A stretch of 64,000 nucleotides of DNA, from assembly GCF_000764305.2 (NCBI RefSeq), contig NW_025934582.1:1-64000 (forward strand), in the 5' to 3' direction. This DNA is from Hyalella azteca (taxonomy: Eukaryota; Arthropoda; Malacostraca; Amphipoda; Hyalellidae). The notes below the pieces were generated by a model. That model did not search any database. It saw only the letters and a program-made list of their open reading frames with translations, and was not told the DNA's origin. The number at the start of each line of letters is the position of its first letter. The first letter of the stretch is position 1. Position numbers and translations under genes: made by a program. Shown one piece after another: positions 13,676 to 27,590 of this stretch.

Positions 13676-16600
13676 GAGGAGACAAATAAGAAAATTATTA
13701 GTACGGAACATTATCTGGTCTTCAATTAAACTTGCATAAATGAAGGGTTTCTGCCGAACTATACCAATAATTACATCTGTGCATGTGAAAACCAGATATA
13801 ACTGTTTATTGGTCCACATAATACAGAAGATGCGATCAAAATTAATGGTAACACAGATAGTTTAGATACTCCTGCAATGTACGACCTAAGGATTTATTGT
13901 CACGATACCGGAGCAGCAGCAGATATAGTACGTGAGGCTGTATCTAGGACACCAAACTCTAAACTGTAATTCGGAAGCATAATGTCGCTTTCAGATTTTT
14001 TGATTGCATGAGAATTTTTTTATTTTGCGTAGAATAAAAAAGTACGCATTCATTGCTCAAACTAGAGTGAATTATATCAAATTCTCAAACTTGAACATGC
14101 ATTTCGCATGAATCCTTATAAATTATGGGATTATTAATAGCTTATTAAGTATATACATATTTTATTAGGTTTTTTAACTGTCGCATTGCTGCCGACGCAC
14201 CTACAACTTTCGCTGAGTTACCACGTACGTTACTGAGGTACTTTAAATAACTCATCAAGTTTCGAAAGATTTTTCGAAGGCAGTTCTTCCCTTAAGATAT
14301 CAATCTTCAAGAAAATTTGTTTACAAATTCATACTTGAAATTGGAAGCGAATGCAAAGTTTTGACGTAAACTTAACTCTTCTGATAACAAATTGCAGCTA
14401 TCCTGGCAGAGGTGGGCTGCAAGAACCAAACACATGTAGAATACTAGAGCGCAAATCATAAAAAACAGCAAGAACCACAGCAGCTGGACGAATTTGAATA
14501 AGAAAATAAATGGAAAGTGTGATGAATGATGTGGGGAAAAATAGGTGAAGTTTCGTATAGTAGTTAAATAATTCGTACGTTAACCTACCAATTTCGAAAC
14601 ACGAATGAAAATCTAATTAAGTGGAGATGCATAAAAGTCGTGCATATTTTATTTCCAGTTCAAAATTGGTCATTGATTATGGATTTGGAATGTTAAAAAT
14701 GATAATATTCCACATAATTCCAAATGAATAAATCTAATACCAAATTTGTAGATCGAATATTAAGTTTAATTTTTACCTATGGGCGCAAATACAAAAATAT
14801 ATTTAAGTAGATTATCGTTTATTTGTACTTTAATGTGACCTTAAATTCAGTTTTTGACAATGACATCCATTACAGGTGCGTTTTTAACAATATATGACAT
14901 GAATTAAAATTGACCAAGCGTGCGGCTCGCACCATCAAAATATCAGCCGCTCCCCTGCAGGGCTTACTTCACGCCGGTGCAACTCCTACGGTTCTCTCAA
15001 TTTATCTCTGGGTATTTGCGTCGTAGCTAATTTAATGTCCTCTCAATGTTTTTTTCTAGAAATCAAAAAACCAAAATCAGGACCTTTTTTTAGAACCTCT
15101 TTCGTTTTCTCGAGCTTGAGTTGCCGATGAAGGCCACGTGTTTTTTTTCGTGTCATCAAGTCAGTAATGCCGGCATTATGGTCGTAATGAGGCAACAAAT
15201 AGTTACCTCATTAGCAGGAAATACAGGAGGAAAGTTTACCCTAAAGTTGTTACCCCAGGTGGCTGGCCGAGCATGGAAGATCTATGAGGTTAGAGGCAGC
15301 AGTTGCCTGATGTGTGTTCGTAGCATAGATACGCCCATGGTAAGCAGGCTCGACCGACACGACCCTGACTGATGAGTTTAGTTTAAACATTAGAAATTTG
15401 TTACTGAGAAGATTTATGCAGTTCAACAATAAAAGTTCGTGCATAACAAGATTTACGATGTGGATATTATTTTTGAGCAGAGGGGTTCAAATTATCTAGA
15501 GTAAATACTCGAACTGTCACTTGTTATGAATTTATTTCTTCCGTGTGCTTTTCAGAGTGATTTACTTGTGATAATTTCAAGTCAAAATTAATTGATATTA
15601 TCCTGGTAATGATTATACCAACGTGCAAAATTTTGGCATGGCTTCAGCTCTCCAGAAGAGGTAGATTGCTTCACAAAACTTAACCTGAATTAATCTTCAC
15701 ATTAGATAATAGCGAGTATAGTAAGAGTGTAAGGGGATTAGCGAAAATGATGTTGCAGGTAAAGATTATTATAAATACAACTATATGCGCATATTTCCAC
15801 GTATACGAAATGCGTAAAATATAGTATAGTGTTCTTCCAATCGACTTCAGATCCCGGAGAACCATGCATCAATCAATTTCAAACGGCAATACATCACATC
15901 TAAGCCGAGGTTCGTCTGCATTTAAAGCTCTTTTGATCAAAGAAGGTCTCTACAAATGTCTGCCAGTGACGCGCTATGATAATATTGAAGTCAATCGTGC
16001 TGGCTTTACATGAAGGATTGACTAGGGTTGAATGGAAAGGCTTCTGAAAAGAAGCAGAGGATGTTATCTAAGAATAACAGGGATCTGTTAACATAACTAT
16101 TGTCATAACAAAAAATAAAAAGCGGAAGCTTCAAAATTCTTGGAAAGACCGTAAATTTGCTCACTGATTTTACGGTCTTTGTATTGCTCACTTCTAAATT
16201 TTTTATCAAACTAGCAATGTTCATGATTAAGTGCTGATAACTTTTCGTACAGATAAAATTTTCAGTATAATTGACATCCCAAGATAAATTACTAATTAAA
16301 TTAAGTTAATTTTTTTGTCTCCCGAGGCTCGAAATAGGTTACGTACTCATCTTTACATTCTCTTTCCTTAGGAAAACACGACCAACTAAAATGTGACAAA
16401 AACAAGGAGATAGTGGTTTCCAGTGAGAGCCTCAATTAGATAAACCGCTGAATGAGGCGAAAAAAAGGTATACAATGATTAATTGATTAATTCAGGCTGG
16501 GAAAATATCTGTCACAAAGAAGAGCAGCGAAAAAGTGTCAGAAATCACGCCAATTAACAGCGGTAAATGACGTTTCGAAATGCGGTAGCAATCACAACGC

Positions 16601-17567
16601 TGATGATCGTCAAACACAACCTCATTGATAGGCGACCTTGTCGCCATGGAAACGTGATTACTAAAGCCAAGTTTGATGGACTGGCATTGAAATGCATGGA
16701 TACGAAAGAAAAAAAAAACATAACATTTTTTAGAACACCAAAATGGAAATTTATTAACAGAGAACAACTGGGTTATTCAACAGTTGTTAGTTTAGCTTCT
16801 GGCCAAAATTTTAAAGCAAAATACCAATCTCAGCCTCTTCAGGACAGCATTTATCGGTAGCAGCACTTATTCAGCATCTATCTGTATTAAAAATATATTT
16901 GGAAACACTGTAAAAAACATCACAATTTATCTAGCTGGTAACTCAATTCCGACAGAAATGAAAGACAAAGCAATTCTGGAATAACATTCCGCTTTAGTAT
17001 TATTAGCTAATACCGTGGCATTAAAGTTTCTTCTAATTACCAAAAAAACATCACGTTTTATGGCTCATAAATCGCAGAGAAACTAACGCTCAGTGCAAAA
17101 CTTCTGAAGGCAAGCATGCATTTTTGCAGTTCACGTCTGCAACAACAAAAATTTATGTCGACGGGTGCTACGGTGCGTCAAAAAATTAAGGGTAACTCAA
17201 CTCTGGCAATTTACAGTAACAATATTTACTTTTATTGGCAATAAAAGTGGCACGGCATTGCACTGAACAAGTAATTTAAATCGGTATTAATTTTAAACTT
17301 TGGATCGCCGCTCTAAATGTCCGTCGAGCCGGAAACTAAATTACGTACAACTACAATATCTAATTGAAAATAACATTAGATACCGTAGACGCGAAAACAA
17401 TCGCGGTAAAGGAATTACAAGTTATACGTATAAATGATAGTTATGATATGTTAGAATATACATACAACAAACACAAGATCTGAGTTTCCTCCCGCCTTGC
17501 ACAATAACTAAACAAGGATTCCACATCTAGTAAAGCTGCACAGCAAATCCCGCGGCCGCCCACGATG
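13676..17567. other. No supported gene
   Basis: Nothing in this tract reads as an exon. A small hairpin lies at 16144-16180, with arms AAAGACCGTAAA and TTTACGGTCTTT. The open frame at 15121-15372 (plus) has no recognisable domain. Confidence 0.5.
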
Positions 17568-17985
17568 CAACTTTATACCTCATATCACAAATTGCAGCAA
17601 GCCTACACCAACAACGCTCCTGCATGGTATCCTGTTCAACAAAGCATAACAAACGCAGCGGCAAATTATCTCACTTAAAACCGTGCCACAGCGACCAGCA
17701 ACCCCTTCATTTATGTTAGGATTGAACAGCTAATCCTATATCACTAATTAGCTCTTCAAACGGCTCATTGTACTGACATCAACAACACAACTTTATACCT
17801 CATATCGCAAATTGCAGCGAGCCTACACCAATAGCGCTCTTGTTATACCGCCCACCACAAAGCATAATAAACACACAAGCACAACTAACCGTACATCAGC
17901 GACCAGCAACTTCTCCGTTTATGGCAGCATAGGCCAACTATAATTCGATTTCACTAATCAATTATTCGAGCGGCTCATCTACTTA
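17568..17985. repeat. Diverged tandem duplication, about 221 bp per copy
   Basis: The copy beginning at 17568 (CAACTTTATACCTCATATC) is repeated from 17789. Both share an AAATTGCAGCRAGCCTACACC block, an ACAAAGCATAA block, a CAGCGACCAGCAAC block and a final CGGCTCAT block in the same order. Divergence is substantial, so the duplication is not recent. Confidence 0.8.
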
Positions 17986-19389
17986 CAACGAATGAGCAGT
18001 TATATTAAACACCAGCACCTTGTCGTCATAAGCATAATAAAAGCCTGCACTGCCAGTGTCGAAACTCGCTGGTATATGCAAATAAGTTGCATAAACTAAC
18101 TACAAAGGGGTGGATAAAATATGAAATCGGTATAAAATTCAGTATAAATGGAAATCGAAGTAATAAATTAGATAAATGCTTAATTTTAGAAAGAAATGTG
18201 ATGAATACGGAGGGAGACGATGCTTTCAAGTGAATAGCGCAGAAATTTTGAACTTACCATGAGCTAATAAACAAAAGTGAAGTCGCACGAATAATGTTTC
18301 ATTAACATTATATTGAAATTCCTGGTGCGGATTTAATGTTATATGCTCAAAACTACAAATTTAGAGATAATCGGTCAGAACATAACTTCGACAAGTTGAG
18401 TGAAAAATTGAAACTGCACAATAAGTTCTAACACAAATTTAAAAGAAATAAAATAAAATATAGTAGTGAATGCATGATTTGAAAACATCACAGGCTTTAG
18501 GACGTAATTCTTGAAATAAGAGTCAGCTCCATAAGCTGATCAGAGCTGAAAGAATCGGGGATAAAAGAAAATATTTTCAGCACGAGAAAAGAAGGAATGC
18601 GGATCTTGCAAAGCTTCATAAGTTTTTAGTCTTTTTACCGCTTGTAAGATGCATCATTACCCATTATTGAATATAAGAAAAATTGGGCTGAGCTCGTCTT
18701 ATAATGGAAGCGTTTTTTATTAAAATATTAAAAGATTATAAGAATAATGACGCCTAGCGACAAGATAATTGCAATTAGTTGTCCCCGTAATGACGTTTCT
18801 AGATTTTGATTATTTTTCAGGTCTTTCATGTCAGGAGTTGAAACACAACTACATATTTCGAATAGATTTTCAAACTTTTTCACAATTTTCACAATATTAC
18901 ATCGGTTTCCAACCCGACAATTTTTCACAACATTCAAACAGAAGACAAAACGTAAACCAAATTTAAAAGGTAATTTGCCAGATTTAAAACGTAAACGTAG
19001 AAAATTTAAAACGTAAATAAAATCATGCGTTGGCAGGCAGGTCGAGCCGCATCAGAAGCCGCAAAACCAGAACGCAAATCCAGTACCTGGCTCCTGGCCA
19101 GCACTGAACAAGTGAGGCATGCAGTGGTCGTTTCGGATGCTCCTTCAAAATGAATAGAAGAAGCCTTTATGGCGGGACCAAATGAACCTTGATACTTTAT
19201 GAAATTAAGCCTAGAATGTTTGCAATAATTATATAGAAGATTATATTATGAACAAATTCTAACTTGTCAGCAATGCATAAGGACGATTCACTTGGGTAGA
19301 GAACGATGAACCTATAATGCATCATCGAGTAATAGAGCACAGACTATCAGGTGAGAATTCTCTTCCAGACATAATTTGCAAAAAAATAC
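17986..19389. other. No supported gene
   Basis: AT-rich sequence with only short, uninformative open frames on both strands. No array or element recognised. Confidence 0.5.
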
Positions 19390-19525
19390 ATCAGTACTCA
19401 CTGCATTGAGTGACAGAGAGCGCATTTGTCCGTCCGTCCGTCCGTGAAGTCACGGACGGACGGACGGACATGACGAGCACAATAGCGCCTTTTTTTCTAT
19501 AAATGAGAAAATGCGCTAAAAATGA
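19390..19525 (-). repeat. Dispersed fold-back element, copy A
   Basis: The core is a perfect 20-bp stem (19428-19447 with 19450-19469, arm GTCCGTCCGTCCGTCCGTGA) closed by a 2-base AG loop. AGCGCATTT on one side (about 19419-19427) is mirrored by AAATGCGCT on the other (about 19509-19517). The same block occurs in reverse orientation at 60021-60160, where the loop reads CT. A non-autonomous fold-back element or MITE is the likely class. No coding capacity. Confidence 0.75.
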
Positions 19526-20342
19526 GCGTAGGTGCATACGAGGGGAGAGTAAACGAAAGAAGAACATGTCACTCGGTAACAATTAGTTAGCTTTGTGGTC
19601 TTCATGGCGGAATAAAGCATGAAGATCAATCTAAAGCTAATTTAATTACACACAAATAAAAAACGCACAAAACTGCGGGGTTCAGAATAAGAAAAAATGT
19701 AATAAAATTGCGATGTTTCCAACATTTAATTAATTATGATGATTTAATGAGCGAAATCAACTTGCATTTGTCCTACGAACAAATGGAACGGAAATTCAAA
19801 CAAGTAGGCAGGCGGGAAAGAATGCTATGCTCACTGCAGGTTGATAAAAATTCTACAGTAAAAAGGTCACGGCAAAGATAGCGTAAAAAACGAACCAAGC
19901 TATGTTAGAAAATTGATTCACGATTCCAAAAATTTGCCATGCAAATATGGCACGGCTACACACCGAGGAAACATTGCCCGAACACATGCAGCGCATTTCA
20001 AAAATATCCTCGACACATTATTTATTATTTGTATTCTAATGAGCTTTAAAGTTTAAGCCTTTAAACGATTGTATTATAAAAATTCTCACTCCTTAAAACA
20101 ATGAGCTAAAAAATAATAATTATTGCCGAAAAAATATAACATCAGGAAATATAGTATATTATAATATAACCAAATAGCAAATAAACTTGCAATAACGGTT
20201 GCGTAAATTATTACGCGAAAGCAAGGTGCCGCAAGTTCAATGCAAACTTCATTTAACTCAATTTTGATGAAGTCTCGCAATGTTTTCATTATTTGGTTAA
20301 GGAATGCAAGTGTATGCAAGTTATCAAGACGATCTAAGTTCA
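19526..20342. other. No supported gene
   Basis: AT-rich sequence. The 85-codon minus-strand open frame at 20086-20343 runs up to the tandem repeat and has no recognisable content. Confidence 0.5.
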
Positions 20343-20525
20343 TTTCATGACCTGGTCAAGAAATGTCGACATTTCAAGACGTGATCAAAATGACATTTCA
20401 AGACCTAGTCAAGAAATGTCGACATTTCAAGACGTGATCAAAATGACATTTCAAGACCTAGTCAAGAAATGTCGACATTTCAAGACGTGGCCAAAATGAC
20501 ATTTCAAGACCTAGTCAAGAAATAT
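20343..20525. repeat. Tandem repeat, about 53-bp unit, about 3.3 copies
   Basis: Each unit combines ACATTTCAAGACCTAGTCAA, GAAATGTCGACATTTC and AAGACGTGATCAAAATG. Copies are nearly identical (the last has GTGGCCA in place of GTGATCA), which implies recent expansion. Confidence 0.9.
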
Positions 20526-21780
20526 TGGATCATTGACAATACAAACCATGCTATTGGTGAGTGCATGTAGCACAAGCTACATAATATGATAATAATAACA
20601 GTAAGACAGCTATTGTATTGTGGATACCTAAGAATGAATGCATAGGGAGAGAAAAGTAAGGCTCCCTACCTGTTGTATCCTAATAATAGGAAGCTTTGGG
20701 AAGAAATGAGGTGAGTGTAACACCCGAGTTTATTCGAGGTTTTAATGATTACGATTCATTAAATAAAGTTCATTAGTTAATTAATTAGTTATTACCATTT
20801 TATTAGTTTTTGGTTTTGGTTGATTAGATAAATAGACTTCGGAGGGAAATACAAATTATTTTCATATTGAAAATGGCATCTGTAAAGAATGTACTTCCCC
20901 AAACCAAAACGAAATGTACGATTCCAAACCTTCAACAATGATCATTTGTAAAATGCACTTAAGAAAAAAAAAGTAGTGCATAGATCAGAAACGTTTTAAA
21001 ATAGAAATGAACATTTATTGCTGATTATTACAACAGTCTATGTAGGAGAAGAATATAGGAAGAAGCGTCAATTTTCGACAATAAATGAAGTCAAACTAGA
21101 AAAATATTTTGCAACTCTGGAATCAAAACGTCTCGAACAGAGAATTGTTATTCACCAGTTTGCTTGACCAAATCAATCCGAGACACTCGAGACTTGGAAT
21201 AAGTAAAGCCAAGACATTAGCGAATACGAAGTTCTGTTAAACAAAACTTTGAAACCTAGCTAAATTACAGCAACCTTCACCAAATTTCAGACAACGATAA
21301 AATTTGATGTGAATAATTTACATCGCGTTAAGTTACGTCGCTGGGTGACATGTAGTCGTAATTTTTGCCGATTACCGAAAGCGATAACGTCGATATTCTT
21401 GCTGAGCTTGCGAAATGGAAGAGCGCGGTCGAGTTAAAGTGAGATCCAACATCCATGAGAGTCGCACAGACTTTTCTCTTATAATCCAAGTTGAAAAATA
21501 AAGCGATATTTAACTCAGTTATTATGAACAAACTGCAACAATAAAAACTAATATTCACACCCTGATGCAAATTAATCGCATTAACGTTTTAATTTTCGAT
21601 CCAGCTAATCAGTGGGAGCTTGTAAAACGCTTTTATACTAAGTAAAGCAGCAAAATAGCGGCTTAAAATAGCGACTCGCGTAGGCAGCAAGAGTGACGCG
21701 TGTAGCTGTGCAGAGCCATGACTAAATTGTTCCCTTTAACAGCTTGAGCTCGTATGAGAGACGTCCATGGTGCTGGTGGC
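20526..21780. other. No supported gene
   Basis: AT-rich sequence between two tandem arrays. The minus-strand open frame at 21328-21570 has no recognisable domain. Confidence 0.5.
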
Positions 21781-22130
21781 ACAGCCATCCATGTGGCGGT
21801 GCCATCCATGTGGCGGTGCCACCCATGTGGCGGTGCCATCCATGCGGCGGTGCCATCCATGCGGCGCTGCCATCCATGTGGCGGTGCCATCCATGCGGCG
21901 CGGCCATCCATGTGGCGGTGCCATCCATGTGGTGGTGCCATCCATGTGACGATGCCATCCATGTGGCGGTGCCATCCATGTGGCGGTGCCATCCATGTGG
22001 CGGTGCCATCCATGTGGCGGTGCCATCCATGCGGCGCGGCCATCCATGTGGCGGTGCCATCCATGTGGCGGTGCCATCCATGTGGCGGTGCCATCCATGT
22101 GGCACGGCCATCCATGTGGCACGGCCATCC
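21781..22130. repeat. 17-bp minisatellite, about 20 copies
   Basis: The unit is GCCATCCATGTGGCGGT with single-base variants (GCGGCGC, TGTGACGA, TGTGGCAC). Because 17 is not a multiple of 3 and no unit junction makes a stop on either strand, all six frames stay open across the array. The 140-190 codon frames seen here (WMAPPHGWHRHMDGTAT and similar) are therefore array artefacts, not genes. The array is GC-rich in AT-rich surroundings. Confidence 0.95.
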
Positions 22131-25100
22131 AAAGGTACTGCGTCGCTGTTTGTGTGCCGAGGTACTGCGTCGCCGTTTGTGTGCTGAAGTACTGCGTTAG
22201 CAATACAGTTTCCAGGATGAAAATATGCAACAAACTCAACTAAGTTAGGCAATCCACTGGCAAATACGAAACAATTTATTACTTGTCCCTCGATACAGAC
22301 TTCCAATGTTTCTCTATAAATTTTAATGTTCTGATTTCAATTTTCAAATTTCGCACTTAAATTTCCGATTGCTTTTCATTTGGAACAATTCTTGCGACGC
22401 TCATATTTGCCGGGCATCGCTGTTAATATTCCTGTAGACGAGTTCCCATTGACCAAGTGAAGACAAAGTGACGGACGCCTCTCGAGAGAAGAGCACAGCA
22501 GAGCACGCAAGTTCTCACGTGAACAAATGACTCGGAGATTATTTAGACAGCCTGGCTATTCTGCACATGGCTTAGGCCAGCCTAGCCGCTAACAAACAAG
22601 TTAAAATTAAAGATTCAGCCATGTTGAACTAAGGTAAAAATACAATGATTATACTTATGTGGACGACTCATAGACCAACAAGGAAGGAAAACAGAGAAAA
22701 TAATGGAGAGGATAACATAAGACAGCGTTGTTGCTTGTAATTTTATCGAAACAAGCGGAATATGATAAATAATTGCGCGCGACCGTAACCTACAAGCCAG
22801 GTCAGAAAAACAAATAAAATACTAAAATGACAAGAGAGACAACAAGAAAATGAAAAAGCGAGCAGTTGCCAATGCATAATCAATTGTTTGAGTAGGTCTC
22901 ACGTCGAAGTAAATCGCATGATAAGCGGAGGCGACTAATGAAAGAGTAACAAATTCAGATACATATAAATGAATGCTTTTCAAAGATCTATAACCATTAG
23001 GGTGATGAACGTCATGTGAGCTCTATTAGCAAACGAATAGGTATCGATATCATTGTTATCTGTGAGTTAGAATCGATATCAATGTGAGTTGGAATCGATA
23101 TCAATGTGAGTTGGAATCGATATCAATGTGAGTTGGAATCGATATCATTGTTATCTTTGAGTTAGAGAGCAGCGTCGCACAAATATGCGTAAACTCAATG
23201 AAGAGCTTTCCAAAGAGGCGATCATATTAAAGCGGCAATGTTCCTCAGAGGCAAGAGCTGAACTGCTTACAGTACCAAGTTGTGGAGACAATACTGACAC
23301 AGCGAGATTTTCCAGCCAGAAAAACGCCTATTCCTGGAATTGCTGACAACGTTCTTTTTGGATCAACATTCACGACCCCTCACAACGAACTTCATTTTTG
23401 AGGAATGTTATACAAGGCCGGTGACGCAATTGAAGCTTTACGGCTGCTTCAGGGGTTGGCGTCATTCGTGTGGCCACTGGTCCGCCTTCAGCAAAGTCTT
23501 CAATCGATTCTTATTTTTCAAGAATACTGAAAGAGCTTTGTGAAGAAATTTCGACGAAAATTCGCAGCAATTTCGTTTTAAGAAAGGTGAAGAAGTTGTA
23601 TTGATAAGAAAACGATATTTGAATTTCTCGTTGCAAAAATACAATTTGGTATATATTAACGCATTGATTGCCTATAATTATAGTTTGATGCTACACATCA
23701 AGGAAAATATTTACTTACAATAGTAAAGAAGACATTGTCACAATTTTCTTCGCCGTGCGACAATCAGCCCGGAACTATGCTAATCGAGTTTTAAACTACC
23801 TCCAGAAAAATTTGCCACAGAGCCTATAGCTTTTCCGAACGGCCGCTGATCGCCGAGTAGCTTATCAAGCAATGAATACAGATGAGTTATGCGCTAGACC
23901 GCCATTATGTCTTGCATGTTTACAGAAAAGACATCAGTATATACATGAGCACACAAAATATACACTGTAGAATTGAATATCGGCTAACATTACATTGAGA
24001 ACATTTGGTCGATAACTAAAAATTGCGGCTAAAAGTTAAAATTATAATTGATCAGATCAAAGCCAGAACATTAGTGGATTATCGTATGGGATCATCACTC
24101 CCGTAAATAAATTCATACGAGACATATAAAAAATTCCAAACTTGAGCGCATTTTATTATCAAGATAAAATTTGACAGTGCAGTGTATTTAACTTCACTGC
24201 AAAGAGTTGAAAGAGCAGCACAATTTAGACACAACAACTCGTTTTGATTCGCAGCGTGAATTAGGCGATTGAAAACCCAGTACAGAAATTATTTCCATTT
24301 GGCTTTTGTAAACTCACTAATGTCACTATTCGTGTTCTATGAAGTTTAAAGAATTTGGCATCAAAGTTTTCTGCATAATTGCAACGGTTGATATATCCTT
24401 ACGTTTTGTGTTCGTTTATCGGAGTAGAAAAATGATGGGAGTTTTATGAAGGAAATACGGCCAACGTTAATAGGTCGTCTCTGACGAGTATAAAAGTTTC
24501 AGGCAGGGTAAGAAGAATCATGAAAAGCACCTCGTAACAAATTTCAATAAGAACACGAATTGGCAGTCTAGAGTGAAGTCAGTGTAGTGCGATGGAAAGT
24601 AGACACCAGAATGGAAGTACTAATGGTGGAATTTTATTTTGTCAGAGATGAGACAGTTCAGCTCAGAAAATAAAACTAATTAAATTTTGTCTTTTGAAAT
24701 ATAATAGAACAAATCCGAAATCAAATATAATATGGAAAGGTTAACTCCAATCCTGATCGCAAATGAGGCGAATCATTTCACCAGATCATAAGGCGCGTGG
24801 CAGCAGCGACAACAGCTAGAATGCAGCACAGAGCGCGTTACTGACACAACCAGCATTTAGTAGACATACTGAAAAACAACATAAAATGACCTTCAATCAG
24901 AATCTTTAAAAACAGAAGAAATTGTATAAATAATTGGTCCCAGTTCAGGTTCATGAGACAGGTATTTCTCCGGACGAGTGAAGTGTGTTCTTCGATATTG
25001 ATGTCTCTAGAATATTTTTATAACAAATCCTTATACTTTATCGAGGCACAGGCATGCGACGAAGTAAATAGAACACCTATTGAGTTCTATTCATAAATCA

Positions 25101-26897
25101 TCAATGTATTCTATAGACTTAAACACATTAGAACAATTTCGACTACATCCCAAGACACATTATTTAGATTTTTTTGAAAAGCCCCATAAATTCACCATTC
25201 ATTCAAGGTAAAAGTTTCGGAGACCAGCTCCCTTTTCACTTCAAAATTGAATGATAATATTATAGTTTATGCTTTAAAATTTACGCAGAAGAAAACAAAA
25301 CCAAAATTGACGAGTAGAAAGCAGTAGAAAGCAAATTATCATGAAAACTTAGCCTGCAACAATTTCAAGCGGATAATATTTAGGGATATTTCCCGTCGAA
25401 AATCTAATTAATATTTAGGGCATCTTCGATTTTGAGTTCTCGCGTGCGAATTTAGTCGTATAACCTAATCTAACTTGCAATTTACAATTTTTGAACCGAT
25501 TCTGTAACTGGCATCTGAAAAGTTTACATTTATAATATGGTGAATTTTCATAAATTGTTTTGCCTTTTATTTATTTTTGCTTTTTGTTTCAGTTTCTTCG
25601 GCTCATTTCCATTAATTGTCCCGCTATAGTTTCAGTCACAAGTGTTCCGATTGAAATCTTTCTAGTCACAAGTCAACATAGTTTCTACAAATTGCGGAAC
25701 CTTATGAATAAAAATGATTAGGAAATTCACACAACGTTGAAGGATGATCTGCACATGGGATGAAAAGTTTCATGAAGACATCATACACATACCCGTAGTA
25801 AACAAAATATATTAATTACGATAGAAGTACAATCTTTACACTAGAAAACACTAGAAAAAAATTAATTAGAATACAATAAAATTATAGTGTTGTCTGATAA
25901 ATTTGTTAAATCAAAATGCAAATGATGTAGCGAGGAAAGAATAAATTTCAAACCTATAACGAGACTATAAATTTGAAGTCTAGTTCAAAATAATATAATG
26001 GACTTGGCCATAAGCCATTTTTTTTATGGCATCTTCAGTTGAATTGTCTAAAAAATCCGAGGAAAAGGAAGTGAGCAAAAAGAAAGTGAAAAAATTTTCT
26101 ATTGTGAATGATGAGAAAAAAATGCGAGTGGGCAGTTAAAAATCAAGAAATTAAAATATAAAATCTCATTTTCAAAAATTGCTTGTGAAGTTTAAAAAAA
26201 ATTATTTGTAGAACAAGTGGTTTGTCCGAGATATTCGGAAGTCTCTTTAGAGCATTATTCATTTCATACCATCCCAGATTCAGTCGACCAGAATGCGTTG
26301 TCATTACTGTAGTTGTTATATCTTTAATTCGTTATTGGATATACTGAAAACAAGACACTAAACATCGATAAGGTCTGTTGATGGAAGTAAGTAACAACAG
26401 TAAGTAACAACAACAACTCACTAAGTAACAATAATAAGAAATTTATTTTGCGAAATAAATGAGTTCGCTCCACTAAACAATGAAATCCCTAAGAATTTAA
26501 AAGAAACAAATAACGCAAGTAAATTCGCCAAGATAGAGTTGTGACTAAACACGATAAAGTTAGAAAATGGCCGTCAATTCAGGAGCAATTTTATCTCTTA
26601 ATTCCAATAAATATTCTTTGTCTTCAACTGGCTGGTCGACAGAGTAGAGTAATCCTTTTATACAGACCAGGCCTGGGCGGCAAGTTTCTAGCCCTGAATT
26701 AAAGGGAAGTTTACTGCACTTAATTCAAAATGAAATTGAAACAATTTGAATGAGATCTTGAACACATGCAAGTTTTTTTATTTAAATACATAGTCGCGAT
26801 GCTATGATAACATTCGAGCGGAATGCCCCGCTGCCCAGACCTGTAGCACAGAACACTAATAATAAGATGTTCAAATGGCTGCCTGAATTCTTCTTAC
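22131..26897. other. No supported gene; one short tandem array
   Basis: AT-rich DNA downstream of the last assigned sif exon, consistent with sif intron. It holds five copies of a 22-bp unit (GAGTTGGAATCGATATCAATGT) at about 23045-23165. I see no exon for the PH, PDZ or DH domains expected next in sif. Confidence 0.5.
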
Positions 26898-27318
26898 CTC
26901 AGACGAAGTGAGATAGCAGAGACGTGAGTCTGTGCTCTCCATGGACGCTTGAGCAATGAGCGCCGTGTGCTCACGGTCGCTGTAGTATCCACGCTCACGG
27001 TCACTGGCATAGCCCCGTGAGTCGCGATCACTCATGTAGCCACGTTCCCTGTCACTCATGTAGCCGCGTTCACGATCACTCATGTAACCGCGTTCACGGT
27101 CACTGAAGTATCCGCGTTCACGGTTGTTCGTGTAGCCGCCGCGTTCACGGTCACTGAGGTAGCCGCGTTCACGGTCGCTCATGTACCCGCGTTCTCTGTC
27201 CGTCATTGCCCCGCCGGCGCGATCGCTAACGTACCCGCGGGAGTCTCGGTCGCTCGCGTAGCCGCGCTCGTGGTCGCTAGTGTACCCTGAACGCACGCTG
27301 TCTTGTCGGTCGTAAAAT
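26898..27318 (-). CDS. sif exon (10th in the chain), RGYxSDRE repeat region
   Basis: Internal exon of the Still life-like Rac GEF. The acceptor is TTTCTTTCTGCAG and the donor GAG|GTAAGAA (GT at 26897-26896). It enters with one base completing an Arg codon and leaves in phase 0 after ...YLTSSE. It encodes about 13 tandem octapeptides of the form R-G-Y-[MLFVAYT]-S-D-R-E (for example RGYMSDRERGYLSDRERG), then a non-repetitive STDSRLCYLTSSE. The highly charged Tyr/Ser-rich array is probably disordered, and its Tyr and Ser are candidate phosphosites. That function is inference. I cannot say from memory whether Drosophila Sif carries the same array. Confidence 0.8.
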
Positions 27319-27590
27319 CTGCAGAAAGAAAGATAACCTTTTCTGTTCACAGCAGAACTGGGCAGTTAGGACAATCATTCCCAGTTTGCTTAATTTACTG
27401 CAATACATTAATATATAATACCAGTATATTGCAAAATCGACTATATATCGACCCGGTTTGAAAGTCATAGACAAAATTCCTTTAGGATCATAAACTGTCA
27501 ATTAGGAACTGAAAGTTTAGTCTAGTTTTGCACATGATAGTCATCTACACCTCTATGAATGAGATCACACCGCAAAAGTGAGCCACTTAC

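Noticed and set aside
21663..22306. Six overlapping frames of 60-194 codons rich in His, Trp, Met and Gly
   Set aside because: All are translations of the stop-free 17-bp array in different registers.
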